Numbered from the stretch's first letter, positions 8,058-18,755 are shown. The stretch: DNA of 43,538 nt from Paramuribaculum sp. (GCA_029060545.1 JAIDTT010000003.1:1-43538); one strand, 5' to 3'. The notes: generated from the letters alone by a model not told the origin. Numbers and translations are program-made.

Positions 8058-8603
8058 ATGGTATACAAATTTCGCTTAGTATCTGACGAAGTCGATAATT
8101 TCCGCCGCGAAATAGATATCGACGCCGATGCCAACTTCCTCACTCTGCGCAACGCTATCTGCGAGTCGGTAGGCTACGACAAATCGCAGATGAACTCTTT
8201 CTTTATCTGCGACGACGGATGGGAGAAAGGTAAGGAAATCACTCTTGAAGATATGGGCTCCGATACCTCGGAGGACGTATATCTGATGGACGACACCATT
8301 ATCTCCGACTTTATCGAGGATGAAGGTCAGCGTATGATATTCGTGTTCGACTATCTTACGGACCGCAGTTTCTTCATGGAGCTCAAGAAGGCTGAGCCGG
8401 GTCGCACGCTTCAGGATCCGGTATGCTCTCTGGCTATGGGCAAGGCTCCCGAGCAGTTTGTCGATCTCGACGAATTTGAGGCGAAGATCGATACCAAGTC
8501 CGTGGCTACGCCTGATATCGACGAGGACTTCTACGGCTCCGAGGAGTTTAACGCCGACGAATTCGATGCCGAGGGCTTCGACGAGATGAGCTTCGACGAC
8601 TGA
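8058..8603 (+). CDS. Plasmid pRiA4b ORF-3-like family protein
   Basis: A 181-residue cytoplasmic protein whose first 70 residues (MVYKFRLVSDEVDNFRREI, then FLTLRNAICESVGYDKSQM and FFICDDGWEKGKEI) match the pRiA4b ORF-3-like fold. That fold is common as a stand-alone gene in Bacteroidales and has no firm function. The last 30 residues are very acidic, rich in Asp, Glu and Phe. I chose the ATG at 8058 because the only upstream in-frame start is a TTG at 7983 with an unrelated extension. Its stop overlaps the ruvX start (TGATG), so it probably heads an operon with ruvX and def. Confidence 0.8.
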   Translation: MVYKFRLVSDEVDNFRREIDIDADANFLTLRNAICESVGYDKSQMNSFFICDDGWEKGKEITLEDMGSDTSEDVYLMDDTIISDFIEDEGQRMIFVFDYLTDRSFFMELKKAEPGRTLQDPVCSLAMGKAPEQFVDLDEFEAKIDTKSVATPDIDEDFYGSEEFNADEFDAEGFDEMSFDD

Positions 8604-9031
8604 TGGGCCGACTGCTGGCCATCGATTACGGACGCCGCCGTTGCGGGCTCGCTGTCACGGATCCGCTCAGGATTGTGGCTACAGCGCTCGAAACCGTGGC
8701 TACTCCCACGCTCATCGATTATCTCAAACGATACACGGCGGAGAATTCCGTCGACTATATTATAATAGGAAAGCCGACCGATATGGCAGGGCGACCGTCG
8801 GACTCGATGCGGTATATCGAGCCGGCAGTAGGGCGTATCCGCAAGGAACTCCCCGGTATGCCGATCTACTTCTTCGACGAACGCTTCACGTCGACGATAG
8901 CACACCGCTCGATGATCGACAGCGGTATGACGCGCTCGCAGCGCCGCAACCGCGAGGCTGTGGATCGCATGGCCGCCACCATAATACTCAACGACTTTCT
9001 GCAAAGCAAATTTTACCAGACACTCCAATGA
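8603..9031 (+). CDS. ruvX: Putative pre-16S rRNA nuclease / Holliday junction resolvase-like protein
   Basis: A 142-residue RNase H-fold protein of the YqgF family. It shows LAIDYGRRRCGLAVTDP at the N-terminus (first catalytic Asp), IIIGKPTDMAG in the middle and YFFDERFTSTIA with the second acidic group; the C-terminal NREAVDRMAATIIL carries the last. The family matures the 5' end of 16S rRNA in E. coli and resembles RuvC. It is joined to both neighbours by one- to four-base overlaps. Confidence 0.92.
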   Translation: MGRLLAIDYGRRRCGLAVTDPLRIVATALETVATPTLIDYLKRYTAENSVDYIIIGKPTDMAGRPSDSMRYIEPAVGRIRKELPGMPIYFFDERFTSTIAHRSMIDSGMTRSQRRNREAVDRMAATIILNDFLQSKFYQTLQ

Positions 9032-9585
9032 ATCTTCCCATCTATCTCTACGGCAACCAGGTGCTGCGCAAACAGGCCGAATCTCTCACTCCCGAATACC
9101 CCGAACTCAAGCAGCTCGTGGCCGATATGTATCAGACAATGTACAATAGTGAAGGTGTGGGGCTTGCTGCCCCGCAGATTGGTCGCTCGATTCGCCTTGT
9201 GGTGATCGATGCCTCACCGGTGGCCGACAGCTTTCCGGAATGTGCGGGACGGAAGCTTACGCTCATCAATCCGGAGATAGAGATTCTCGACGGTGATATG
9301 ATTACTCGCTCGGAGGGATGTCTGAGTCTGCCCGGAATGTCGGAGAATGTACCGCGTGTGGAGCATATCCGCCTGTCGTGGGTCGACGAGGATTTTAATC
9401 CCCACACTGAAGAGATATCGGGATATCTGGCGCGCATCGTGCAGCACGAGTGCGATCACCTCGAAGGGAAATTGTATATCGACCATGCTTCGCCGATACG
9501 CAAGCAGCTTATGAAAGGCAAGCTCGCCAAAATCCTTCAGGGTCGCATCGCCTGCGACTATCCTGCCCGCTATCCCCGCCGCTAA
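9028..9585 (+). CDS. def: Peptide deformylase
   Basis: A 185-residue metalloenzyme that removes the formyl group from nascent N-terminal methionine. All three motifs are present: GVGLAAPQIG (43-52), EGCLSLPG (96-103, metal ligand Cys98) and QHECDHLEGKLYID (139-152, ligands His140 and His144, catalytic Glu141). The start overlaps the ruvX stop by four bases (ATGA), which fixes this ATG against longer in-frame extensions. The gene ends 2 bp from the stop of the convergent ATPase gene. Confidence 0.96.
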   Translation: MNLPIYLYGNQVLRKQAESLTPEYPELKQLVADMYQTMYNSEGVGLAAPQIGRSIRLVVIDASPVADSFPECAGRKLTLINPEIEILDGDMITRSEGCLSLPGMSENVPRVEHIRLSWVDEDFNPHTEEISGYLARIVQHECDHLEGKLYIDHASPIRKQLMKGKLAKILQGRIACDYPARYPRR

Positions 9586-9587
9586 TG

Positions 9588-10925
9588 CTATAGGAATATC
9601 CCGAGGAAAGCCGGAAGAAGAGTTATATCACCTTCTTTTCGAATGTCTTTGGTGTAGATAAGGTAGTTGCGTAGGATTCGGTCGGAGAATTTGGCTTTGA
9701 ATGCATCAAGCGAAGCGTGGGTTTTGTAGCCCGAGGATTTGACTTCTACGGGACATATTTTATTACCTTCGGTAAGGAGGAAGTCGATCTCGTAATTGTG
9801 TTTGCCGCTTTCGGTAGGCCATGTGTAATAGTAGAGTTGGTGACCGTTTGCGGTTAACATTTGTGCAACGATATTCTCATACACATATCCAAGGTCGGCC
9901 GACAGTTTGTCAGACAATAGCTTTTGGTAGATTATATTATCTGAGACACTATGATCCCAAAAGGCTAGCGTGATGAATAGGCCGGTATCTCCTACATACA
10001 TTTTATATCGTTTATAATCAGCATGTAGAGCGAGCCCGACGTTGGGATCGTTGGCGTGATGTGAGATATTCACCGTGAGGCTATCTTCCAAATCCTTAAG
10101 TAACTCAGCTGTTTTATCTTCTTCGATGCTATATCCTATTATACTCCGGGCTTGGAATCGGGAGGCGCTTGTCGTAAGTTGCGCCGGAATGTACTTGAAG
10201 AGACGGGCAGCTTTACCTGTCGGATCAATTTTTTCGAAATCGTCGAGATACAATTCGATTATCTCGCGCTTTTTTGTGTCAACCTCTACGAGATTATTGT
10301 TGCCGAGATATGTTTCAACGGCTTGAGGCATACCGCCCACAAGCATATATAACCGGAATTTGCGGAGCAGGTCGCGAGTTACGGCATCACCGAATGGCTT
10401 GCGAGTCTCGAACATCTGCTTCATCAGAGGTATTGCGCCGACATTGCCTAAGGCCCATTCAAATTCCTCATAATCCATAGGGTACATGGTGAAGCGCGTC
10501 TCCTCACTCGGAATTACTATTCCTGTGGTGTTCTTCTTGATAGAAAGCAACGAACCGGTTTCGATATAATCATACCGATGATCCTTGACAAGATATTTGA
10601 TGGCTTGTCTGACTTTTGGACATTTTTGAATCTCGTCGAAGATAATTACTGATTTGCGTTCTTTTAGACGGACTCCGTAGATAAATTGGAGTTGCATGAA
10701 GAAGTAATCCCGGTTCGAAATGTTTTCGACTGCTTCCCATAAGGCTGCCGGGGCATCAGCAAAATCAACTATGATATAACTTTCATATTCGTTTCGGGCA
10801 AACTCCTCGGCTATGGTTGATTTGCCTACACGCCGCGCTCCTTTTATAAGCAGGGCGGTGGAGCCGTCGCGCGACTCTTTCCAGTCCAGCATTTTGGAGT
10901 ATATCTTGCGCTTGAATACTTTCAT
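9588..10925 (-). CDS. AAA-family ATPase with DUF4143-type C-terminus
   Basis: A 445-residue protein with an N-terminal P-loop ATPase (Walker A GARRVGKST at 29-37; Walker B VIIFDEIQKCP near 93-103) and a C-terminal half typical of the DUF4143 group, including DFLLTEGNKICPVEVKSSG, a restriction-endonuclease-like D...ExK pattern. Such ATPases are patchily distributed in gut Bacteroidales, often in many copies, and their role is unknown. The base composition looks more A/T-rich than its neighbours, which fits acquisition. It lies tail to tail with def and has its own promoter and two 33-bp direct repeats upstream. Confidence 0.85.
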   Translation of the reverse strand: MKVFKRKIYSKMLDWKESRDGSTALLIKGARRVGKSTIAEEFARNEYESYIIVDFADAPAALWEAVENISNRDYFFMQLQFIYGVRLKERKSVIIFDEIQKCPKVRQAIKYLVKDHRYDYIETGSLLSIKKNTTGIVIPSEETRFTMYPMDYEEFEWALGNVGAIPLMKQMFETRKPFGDAVTRDLLRKFRLYMLVGGMPQAVETYLGNNNLVEVDTKKREIIELYLDDFEKIDPTGKAARLFKYIPAQLTTSASRFQARSIIGYSIEEDKTAELLKDLEDSLTVNISHHANDPNVGLALHADYKRYKMYVGDTGLFITLAFWDHSVSDNIIYQKLLSDKLSADLGYVYENIVAQMLTANGHQLYYYTWPTESGKHNYEIDFLLTEGNKICPVEVKSSGYKTHASLDAFKAKFSDRILRNYLIYTKDIRKEGDITLLPAFLGIFL

Positions 10926-10949
10926 TGTTTGAGACTATGGCAATGTATG

Positions 10950-10957
10950 CAAAATTA
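10950..10957 (-). promoter_or_regulatory. Promoter -7 box of the AAA ATPase gene
   Basis: The minus strand reads TAATTTTG, matching TAnnTTTG, 24 bp before the ATG. No convincing -33 box is seen. Confidence 0.5.
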
Positions 10958-10999
10958 ATTAATTAGCGGCGTTTCTCAAAATTTATTTTGCATATTTCC

Positions 11000-11051
11000 T
11001 CCAAAATCTCACTTTTTATACTGACCGCCACATCCAAAATCTCATTTTTTA
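11000..11051 (-). repeat. Two direct repeats with a 33-bp period upstream of the AAA ATPase
   Basis: The core TCCAAAATCTCA(C/T)TTTTTA occurs at 11000-11018 and again at 11033-11051, with 18 of 19 positions identical. The 33-bp period equals eleven codons; on the minus strand the copies read as KSEILEEI and KNEILDVA. The longer minus-strand frame runs into plsC antisense sequence, so I treat this as a non-coding repeat, although a short repeat peptide cannot be excluded. Confidence 0.7.
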
Positions 11052-11084
11052 GGTGCAACGCAAGATAATAATATCTGATAAAGA

Positions 11085-11798
11085 TTAGAGGGCGGATTGG
11101 ATGATGGTTTGGGATTGGGCGGCGAGCTCTTTGAGATCGTGGCCTTTGCCTTCTTCGGGGAGGAGCGGCTTGTGGATAGTGAGGATGATATGTCCCCATT
11201 TGGGCAGACGCTTTGTGCGCGGCAGTATGTCGAAGGATCCGTCGATGGTGATGGGCACTACCGGGAGATTGAATTCATCGGCCAGCAGGAAAGCACCGCG
11301 CTTGAATGCTCGCATCTTGCCGGTGTAGGTACGCGCCCCCTCGGGGAATACAACTATCGACAGGCCGCGCGAAAGCACTTTCTCGGCATGTACCATTGTG
11401 GAGCGTGTGGCTGCGGGCGACGAGTTGTCGACGTAGATGTGCTTGGCTATCTTGCAGGTGTAGCCTACAAACGGGATGGAGCGCAGACCGCGCTTCATCA
11501 TCCAGCGGAAATTGTGGTTGAGATAGCCGTAGATGCTGAATATGTCGTAGGCACCCTGATGATTGGCTACGAATACGTAGCTCTTACCGGGGGTGATATT
11601 CTCGCGTCCGCGCACAGTGACTTTTACGAATGTGAGCAGGCAGAAGGCGCGGGCCCATATCTTGGCAGGGTAGTAGCCCCACCAATATCCGCCTCCGAGC
11701 ATACAGCCCGAGAGAGTCACGATTACGGCCAACAGTGTGAGTACCACCATCAGCGGTATCATAATCAAGAATTGGTATACGCGGTAAAGAACAAGCAT
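11085..11798 (-). CDS. plsC: 1-acyl-sn-glycerol-3-phosphate acyltransferase
   Basis: A 237-residue membrane acyltransferase that acylates lysophosphatidic acid to phosphatidic acid. An N-terminal hydrophobic anchor (about residues 8-32) precedes the catalytic VANHQGAYD (His80 and Asp85, HX4D). Further on are FPEGARTYTG (the FPEGTR-like substrate motif) and VVPITIDGS. I chose the ATG at 11798 because the TTG at 11837 lies upstream of the -7 box and would be untranscribed from it. Related lyso-lipid acyltransferases cannot be excluded. It is monocistronic and divergent from guaB. Confidence 0.9.
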   Translation of the reverse strand: MLVLYRVYQFLIMIPLMVVLTLLAVIVTLSGCMLGGGYWWGYYPAKIWARAFCLLTFVKVTVRGRENITPGKSYVFVANHQGAYDIFSIYGYLNHNFRWMMKRGLRSIPFVGYTCKIAKHIYVDNSSPAATRSTMVHAEKVLSRGLSIVVFPEGARTYTGKMRAFKRGAFLLADEFNLPVVPITIDGSFDILPRTKRLPKWGHIILTIHKPLLPEEGKGHDLKELAAQSQTIIQSAL

Positions 11799-11824
11799 AG
11801 TGGTGTCGGGAAAAGAATGATATG

Positions 11825-11832
11825 CAAATTTA
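11825..11832 (-). promoter_or_regulatory. Promoter -7 box of plsC
   Basis: The minus strand reads TAAATTTG, an exact TAnnTTTG match, 26 bp upstream of the chosen ATG. It rules against the longer TTG-started reading frame. Confidence 0.55.
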
Positions 11833-11833
11833 G

Positions 11834-13378
<1,545 letters not shown>

Positions 13379-13404
13379 TAGTCGTATAACATTCAAAATA
13401 TTCT

Positions 13405-13441
13405 ACGAAGGGCGGTAATAAATTTTGCCTCCCTTCGTTTT
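13405..13441 (+). terminator. Hairpin between guaB and the parvulin gene
   Basis: ACGAAGGG (13405-13412) and CCCTTCGT (13431-13438) pair perfectly, with further GG/CC pairing after one mismatch, and a short T-run follows. It fits a guaB terminator, but its end is only about 7 bp from the next ATG, so it may instead act in the leader of the downstream gene if transcription reads through. Confidence 0.65.
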
Positions 13442-13447
13442 ATCATT

Positions 13448-15367
13448 ATGAAACGCATTGTACTATCCGTAGCCTCCGTGGTATTTATGGCGGGCGCACT
13501 CTCTCTTCAGGCCCGCGACAACAATGATGTGGTAATGACCGTGGGCGGTGAGCCTGTGAGGGTCGGCGAATTCGAATATCTATATAAGAAGAATCAGTCG
13601 CAGCGTACCTCCGAAATGTCGGTCGACGAATACGCGAATCTCTTTGCTGATTTCAAGCGCAAGGTGCTCGAAGCGAAAGCGTGCGGTTTCGATACGATAT
13701 CGAGCCACCGCTCCGAAATGGAACGCTATTCGCGAGAACTCGCTCTGCCATATCTATGGGACAAGGAACTTGCCGACTCCCTGATGCGCGTGGCTTACGA
13801 CCATGTGAAGGAGAATGTGGAGGTGAGCCACATCATGCTGAGCGTAAATGCCAACGGTAGTCCGGAACGATGCGCTTTCCTGGCCGACAGTCTTAAGAAT
13901 GTGGCATCTGCGGGTGCCGACTTCGCCGATCTTGCCGAACGGTTCTCGGTGCAACCAGGCGACGGTTATCTCGGATTTCTCTCTGCCGGTACGGTGCCTT
14001 ATAGTTTCGAGTCCGCTGCATTCGATACTCCGGCCGGAGGATGCACGGTAGCCGTTACCCCTTATGGGTACCATGTGATAAAGGTGCACAGCCGTCGCCC
14101 TGATCCCGGCAATGTGAAGGTGCGTCACCTTCTGCGCCTTACCCGTGGCCTCGACGAAGAGCAGACTGTCGCCGTAAAGAAGCAGATAGATTCGCTATAT
14201 GCTGTGGCCGTGGCCTCGCCGGCCGACTTTGCAGCCCTCGCCGATGCCTATACCGACGATCCTTCCGGCAAGAACAATGGCGGCGATCTCGACTGGTTCG
14301 GGTCGGGCAAGATGGTAGCACCCTTCGAGCGGGCATCGTTCGCCCTCGCCGACGGTCAGATCTCCGAACCGGTGCTGACTCCCTACGGCTACCACATAAT
14401 TCTGCGTGAGGGTTGGCGCCCCACTCCTACGTTTGAGGAGATGCGCCCCGAACTTGAGAAGATGATCCGATCTGATGAGCGCCAGAACGCCGTGCGCTTG
14501 CGCGCTATCGAGAAGATGCGCGGGCCGGCCGGGGTGAAGCTCGACAAGAAGGCTGACAAGCAGCTTAAGAAACTCTTTAAGAAAGCCGACGGCATGGATG
14601 CCGCTCTATCGCAGCAACTTCGGGCTGATGATGCTCCTCTGGCTACGGTAGATGGTACTCCCATAGCAGTGAAGGATGTAGCCTCCGCCATACATATAGC
14701 CGAGGTCAAGGGCGCCGATAATGCGTACAGAATATTCAGTAACACCCTCAACGATATAATCAACGCGCGTGTGAGCGACTGGATGCTGGCCACGCTCGGC
14801 GACCGCGAGCCCGAGTATGCCCATCTTCGCAACGAGTATGTGGACGGTATGCTGCTCTATGAGCTCTGTCAGCAGAAGATCTGGGGTAAGCCGCAGTCCG
14901 ATCCCGAAGGGCTGGATGCCTTCTTCAAGGCTAATGCCGACCGCTACAAGTGGGATCGTCCGCACTATCGTGGCATGGTGGTGCTCGCCGTGAGCGATTC
15001 CATAGCCGATGCGGCAGTGGCATATCTCTCCGAATTGCCCGACACACTGACCACTGCAGCTTACTCTACGGAGCTCCGTAAAAAGTTTGTCAACGATGCA
15101 AAGATCGAGCGTGTGCTCGCCGCGCAGGGCGACAACGCCGTGATCGAATACATCGCTTTCGGCGGTGCGGCACCCGATAAGCCCGGAAGCCGCTGGGTGG
15201 CATTTCGCGCATTCCGCGGTGAGGTGATCGATGCCCCTACCTGTGCGGCCGATGTGCGTTCGCGTGTGAGTGTCGACTATCAGGAGTATCTCGAAAAGGA
15301 GTTTAGCGACTATCTGAGAGAGAAGTATCCGGTGGAAATCAACTACGATGTATTGCACTCGCTCTAA
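13448..15367 (+). CDS. Periplasmic peptidylprolyl isomerase with two parvulin domains
   Basis: A 639-residue secreted protein with a signal peptide over about residues 1-22. An N-terminal chaperone-like region is followed by two parvulin (PpiC-type) domains: the first around 119-213 (EVSHIMLSV to TPYGYHVIKVHSR) and the second around 218-325 (KVRHLLRLTRG to TPYGYHIILREG). The long C-terminal part (about 330-639) is unassigned. By analogy to SurA and PrsA it should help fold envelope proteins in the periplasm. A second parvulin protein follows at once, so two chaperones are made together, probably with the OstA-like gene. Confidence 0.85.
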   Translation: MKRIVLSVASVVFMAGALSLQARDNNDVVMTVGGEPVRVGEFEYLYKKNQSQRTSEMSVDEYANLFADFKRKVLEAKACGFDTISSHRSEMERYSRELALPYLWDKELADSLMRVAYDHVKENVEVSHIMLSVNANGSPERCAFLADSLKNVASAGADFADLAERFSVQPGDGYLGFLSAGTVPYSFESAAFDTPAGGCTVAVTPYGYHVIKVHSRRPDPGNVKVRHLLRLTRGLDEEQTVAVKKQIDSLYAVAVASPADFAALADAYTDDPSGKNNGGDLDWFGSGKMVAPFERASFALADGQISEPVLTPYGYHIILREGWRPTPTFEEMRPELEKMIRSDERQNAVRLRAIEKMRGPAGVKLDKKADKQLKKLFKKADGMDAALSQQLRADDAPLATVDGTPIAVKDVASAIHIAEVKGADNAYRIFSNTLNDIINARVSDWMLATLGDREPEYAHLRNEYVDGMLLYELCQQKIWGKPQSDPEGLDAFFKANADRYKWDRPHYRGMVVLAVSDSIADAAVAYLSELPDTLTTAAYSTELRKKFVNDAKIERVLAAQGDNAVIEYIAFGGAAPDKPGSRWVAFRAFRGEVIDAPTCAADVRSRVSVDYQEYLEKEFSDYLREKYPVEINYDVLHSL

Positions 15368-15407
15368 ATTTTCACATATATTAAATGGGGGCTTTGCTAA
15401 AATTTCG

Positions 15408-15415
15408 TATTTTTG
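15408..15415 (+). promoter_or_regulatory. Promoter -7 box upstream of the second parvulin gene
   Basis: TATTTTTG matches TAnnTTTG, 33 bp before the GTG at 15448. It lies downstream of the ATG at 15385, which argues for the GTG start. Read-through from the upstream gene is also likely. Confidence 0.4.
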
Positions 15416-15447
15416 TACGATTAAATCATTCAGTATCCTCCAATCAA

Positions 15448-16836
15448 GTGAAACCAATCAGATTAACTCTCGTCGCCCTCTATGCTGCCGTGGCCTTCGT
15501 GGCTGTAGCTCAGTCGAATATCGCAGAAGAGATAGCATGGGTGGTGGGCGACCAGCCGATTTGGAAATCGGAAATCGAAGAGCAGTACAACAATATGCAG
15601 TATGAGCGCACATCGCTCTCCGGCGATCCTTATTGCGTAATACCCGAGCAGCTCGCTATCGAGAAACTCTATCTTCATCAGGCCGATATCGATACCATCA
15701 CAGTGCCCGACGCATCGGTGATGGCCGAAGTGGATGCCCGACTCAACTTCTACGTCAACCAGCTCGGATCGCGCGAGAAGGTAGAGCAATATTTCCGCAA
15801 ATCGATGCCGGAAATGCGCGAGGCTATGGTGGAGATGGTGCGCAACAGCTACCGTGTGCGTCAGGTGCAGATGAATCTCACTAAAAACGTCAAGGCCACA
15901 CCTTCGGATGTGCGCCGCTATTTTGCAGATCTTCCCCAGGACAGTATCCCCTTCGTGCCTATGCAGGTGGAAGTGCAGATACTCACGCTCAATCCCGTGA
16001 TACCGCAGTCGGAGATCGACGATGTGAAAGCGCGTCTGCGCGACTACACCGATCGCGTCAACCGTGGCGAAATTGATTTCTCCACTCTTGCCATCCTTTA
16101 CTCCGAAGATAAGGAGTCGGGTATGCGCGGCGGCGAGATCGGTTTCCTCGGTCGTGGTCATCTCGAGCCTGAATATGCCGCAGTGGCGTTCAATCTCAAC
16201 GACCCCAAGAAGGTATCGAAAATCGTCGAGACTCAATATGGCTATCATATCATCCAGCTTATCGAGAAGCGCGGCGACCGCATTAATACCCGCCACATCC
16301 TTCTCCGTCCGCGAGTGTCGGACAATGATCTGATTGATGCCATCAACAATCTCGACTCGGTGCGCACGCAGATAGTCGACAAGGGTCGCTACACATTTGA
16401 AGAGGCCGTAGGCTACTTCTCGCAGGACAAGGATACGCGCAACAACCGTGGCCGTATGGTGAACCAGAACACCGGCACATCATTTTTCGAGATGGCCCAG
16501 CTCCCTCAGGAGGTGGCCAAGGTGGTCAATGATATGGAGGTAGGAGATGTGTCGAAGCCATTCGTGATGATTGATCCCAAGCTCAACCGCGAAGTGGTGG
16601 CCGTAGTGAAGCTTACCAACCGAGTGGCCGGACATCGCGCCAACATCGCCGACGACTATCAGACTATCAAAGATATGTATGAGAATGCCGAGCGTCAGGC
16701 AATGCTCAAGCGCTGGCTCGAAAAGAAGATCTCCGATACATACGTGAGGATCGAGCCATCGTGGCGCAATTGCGATTTCGAGCATCAGGGTTGGATCAAA
16801 GCCTCCTCGCAGGTATCCGGCGAAGCCGCTAATTAA
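15448..16836 (+). CDS. SurA-like periplasmic parvulin chaperone
   Basis: About 462 residues from a GTG start. The signal peptide (KPIRLTLVALYAAVAFVAVAQ) begins right at that GTG; the frame opens 21 codons earlier at an ATG (15385), but that adds a charged leader and lies upstream of the -7 box. A SurA-type N-terminal domain is followed by two parvulin domains, one with VQILTLNPVIP to TQYGYHIIQLIEK and one starting INTRHILLRPRVSD. It likely escorts outer-membrane proteins through the periplasm. It overlaps the OstA-like gene by one base (TAATG), so the two are co-translated. Confidence 0.85.
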   Translation: MKPIRLTLVALYAAVAFVAVAQSNIAEEIAWVVGDQPIWKSEIEEQYNNMQYERTSLSGDPYCVIPEQLAIEKLYLHQADIDTITVPDASVMAEVDARLNFYVNQLGSREKVEQYFRKSMPEMREAMVEMVRNSYRVRQVQMNLTKNVKATPSDVRRYFADLPQDSIPFVPMQVEVQILTLNPVIPQSEIDDVKARLRDYTDRVNRGEIDFSTLAILYSEDKESGMRGGEIGFLGRGHLEPEYAAVAFNLNDPKKVSKIVETQYGYHIIQLIEKRGDRINTRHILLRPRVSDNDLIDAINNLDSVRTQIVDKGRYTFEEAVGYFSQDKDTRNNRGRMVNQNTGTSFFEMAQLPQEVAKVVNDMEVGDVSKPFVMIDPKLNREVVAVVKLTNRVAGHRANIADDYQTIKDMYENAERQAMLKRWLEKKISDTYVRIEPSWRNCDFEHQGWIKASSQVSGEAAN

Positions 16837-18755
16837 TGAGACGCAACATCCCCCGGTCGAAGAGAGGTATCTCCGGTCGCACGATAGTAGCTATCATGCT
16901 GGCCGCGATCTTTCTGCCAGCAGTGGTCGACGCACTGACGCCGGCTGACGGCGGGCGTCCGTCGGTACGCGCTGTGCGCAAGCGTGAGATCAAGCCTTCG
17001 ATACCGCTTGCCGACCGCTCCGAGACCGACAAAGTGTTTCTCGAATATGCCGACTCGCTCAGTTTCCGCACTAACCGTTTTCAGCCGGCCGCAGAGCAGT
17101 ATCAGGTGCTCAACGGCAACGTGCGCCTGCGCAAAGGAGGGATGTTCATGTACTGCGACAGCGCTTACTTCTACGAACATACCAATTCGGTGAAAGCCTT
17201 CGGCAATGTGAGGATGGAGCAGGGTGATACTCTCTTCGTCAATGCCGATATGCTTGACTACAACGGACTCGATGAGGAGGCCGTGCTGTATGCTGATGCA
17301 GGCAAGAAGGTACGTCTGCGCAACCGCGACGTGACCCTTACCACCGATATATTCCACTACGATATGCTCAACAACGTGGGCTTCTACGACGTAGGCGGAG
17401 AACTTACCGATCCTAAAAATAAGCTTACATCCTGGGAAGGAGAGTACTATCCCGACACTAAGGATGCCTTTTTCCGCTACGATGTGCGCCTCACTGCCCG
17501 CCAGAAGGGGGATGTGACGCGTATCAACTCCGACTCGCTCGACTACAATACGAATACACATATCGCCAAGCTGCTGAGCCCCAGTGAAATTATTAATTCC
17601 GACGGTACGATTTATACAAGCAGCGGCGACTACAATACCGATACCGGCATAGCTGATCTCTACGCACGTTCCACGGTGCATACCAACCGTGGCAATACCC
17701 TCACCGGCGATACTCTATTCTACGACCGGCAGAAGGGTTATGGCGAGGCGTTCGGCTCAATGGTGCTAACCGACTCCGCTCGCCAGAGCTCGCTCTTCGG
17801 CGACTACGGATATTACGACGAGGTACGCGACAGCGCTTTCGTCACCGGACGTGCCCTCGCCAAGGAGTACTCCAAGGGCGACACTCTGTATCTCCACGGC
17901 GACACTATCACATCGTATCTCGACTTGTCGGACAGCACTCATGTGATCAACGCATTCCATCGCGTACGCTTCTACCGCTCGGATGTGCAGGGTCTCTGTG
18001 ACTCAATGAGCATAACCGAGCGCGACTCCATATTATATATGTATCGCGCACCGGTAGTGTGGAGTGGCGACCGTCAGGTATTCGGCAACGTGATCTATGC
18101 CCACATGGCCGACTCTACGGTAGACTGGGCCCGACTGCCGCAGAACGGTATGATGTCGGAGCATATAGCCGAGGACTGCTACAACCAGCTGAGCGGAGCC
18201 GATATGACCGTATGGTTTGCCGACTCCATGGTGCGCCGGATGTATGTAGACGGTAATGTGCAGCTGATCACCTTTCCGATGGAGTCCGATTCCACCTACA
18301 ATAAGTTTGCATATCTCGAATCGAGCTACATGGACGCTTATTTCGCAGGCAATACGGTGGAGATGATTCATTTCTGGCCGGAGACCACGGCCAAGATCAC
18401 GCCGCTCTATCTGGCGAAGAGGGGATCGTATTTCCTCCCTAAATTCAAGTGGTATGGCGATCTGCGTCCGCAGGTGCCCGGCGACGTGTTCGTGGTGTCG
18501 CAGGAGATGATAGATCTGATCAATTCTGCCGACCCGATTAAGACTGATTCAGATAATTCGCCGACCACAAGACGCAAGACTGATTCGCGCCGGCCGCATC
18601 CCGATGCCCCTGCGCTTTCGGAAGACATCCAGGAGCTCTCCGAGGATACTGAACTTTCTGAGACTCCCGGGCTTTCCGGAGAATCTGAGGAATCCGGGGA
18701 CACTGACGATACTGGCGATACTGAAGAAGTAGTAGAAGAGGAGGGGGAAGAATGA
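16836..18755 (+). CDS. OstA-like (LptA/LptD N-terminal fold) envelope protein
   Basis: A 639-residue protein with a hydrophobic signal segment at about 17-35, then repeated OstA-like beta-jellyroll blocks. These have a typical rhythm of VLNGNVRLRKG, MYCDSAYFYEH, AFGNVRMEQGDTLF and ADMLDYNG, recurring to about residue 500. The family bridges lipopolysaccharide across the periplasm (LptA) or forms the periplasmic part of LptD; no LptD barrel is present. The last 70 residues form a low-complexity acidic tail rich in Ser, Glu and Asp with a roughly 9-nt rhythm. The order chaperones-OstA-mutL, with overlaps on both sides, suggests one operon. The exact role is inferred. Confidence 0.8.
   Translation: MRRNIPRSKRGISGRTIVAIMLAAIFLPAVVDALTPADGGRPSVRAVRKREIKPSIPLADRSETDKVFLEYADSLSFRTNRFQPAAEQYQVLNGNVRLRKGGMFMYCDSAYFYEHTNSVKAFGNVRMEQGDTLFVNADMLDYNGLDEEAVLYADAGKKVRLRNRDVTLTTDIFHYDMLNNVGFYDVGGELTDPKNKLTSWEGEYYPDTKDAFFRYDVRLTARQKGDVTRINSDSLDYNTNTHIAKLLSPSEIINSDGTIYTSSGDYNTDTGIADLYARSTVHTNRGNTLTGDTLFYDRQKGYGEAFGSMVLTDSARQSSLFGDYGYYDEVRDSAFVTGRALAKEYSKGDTLYLHGDTITSYLDLSDSTHVINAFHRVRFYRSDVQGLCDSMSITERDSILYMYRAPVVWSGDRQVFGNVIYAHMADSTVDWARLPQNGMMSEHIAEDCYNQLSGADMTVWFADSMVRRMYVDGNVQLITFPMESDSTYNKFAYLESSYMDAYFAGNTVEMIHFWPETTAKITPLYLAKRGSYFLPKFKWYGDLRPQVPGDVFVVSQEMIDLINSADPIKTDSDNSPTTRRKTDSRRPHPDAPALSEDIQELSEDTELSETPGLSGESEESGDTDDTGDTEEVVEEEGEE

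Noticed and set aside
10963..11199. Minus-strand frame encoding KNEIL/KSEIL-type repeats
   Set aside because: Most of its N-terminal half lies antisense to plsC sequence, with a Pro/Arg-rich composition; the repeat part is better treated as non-coding direct repeats.
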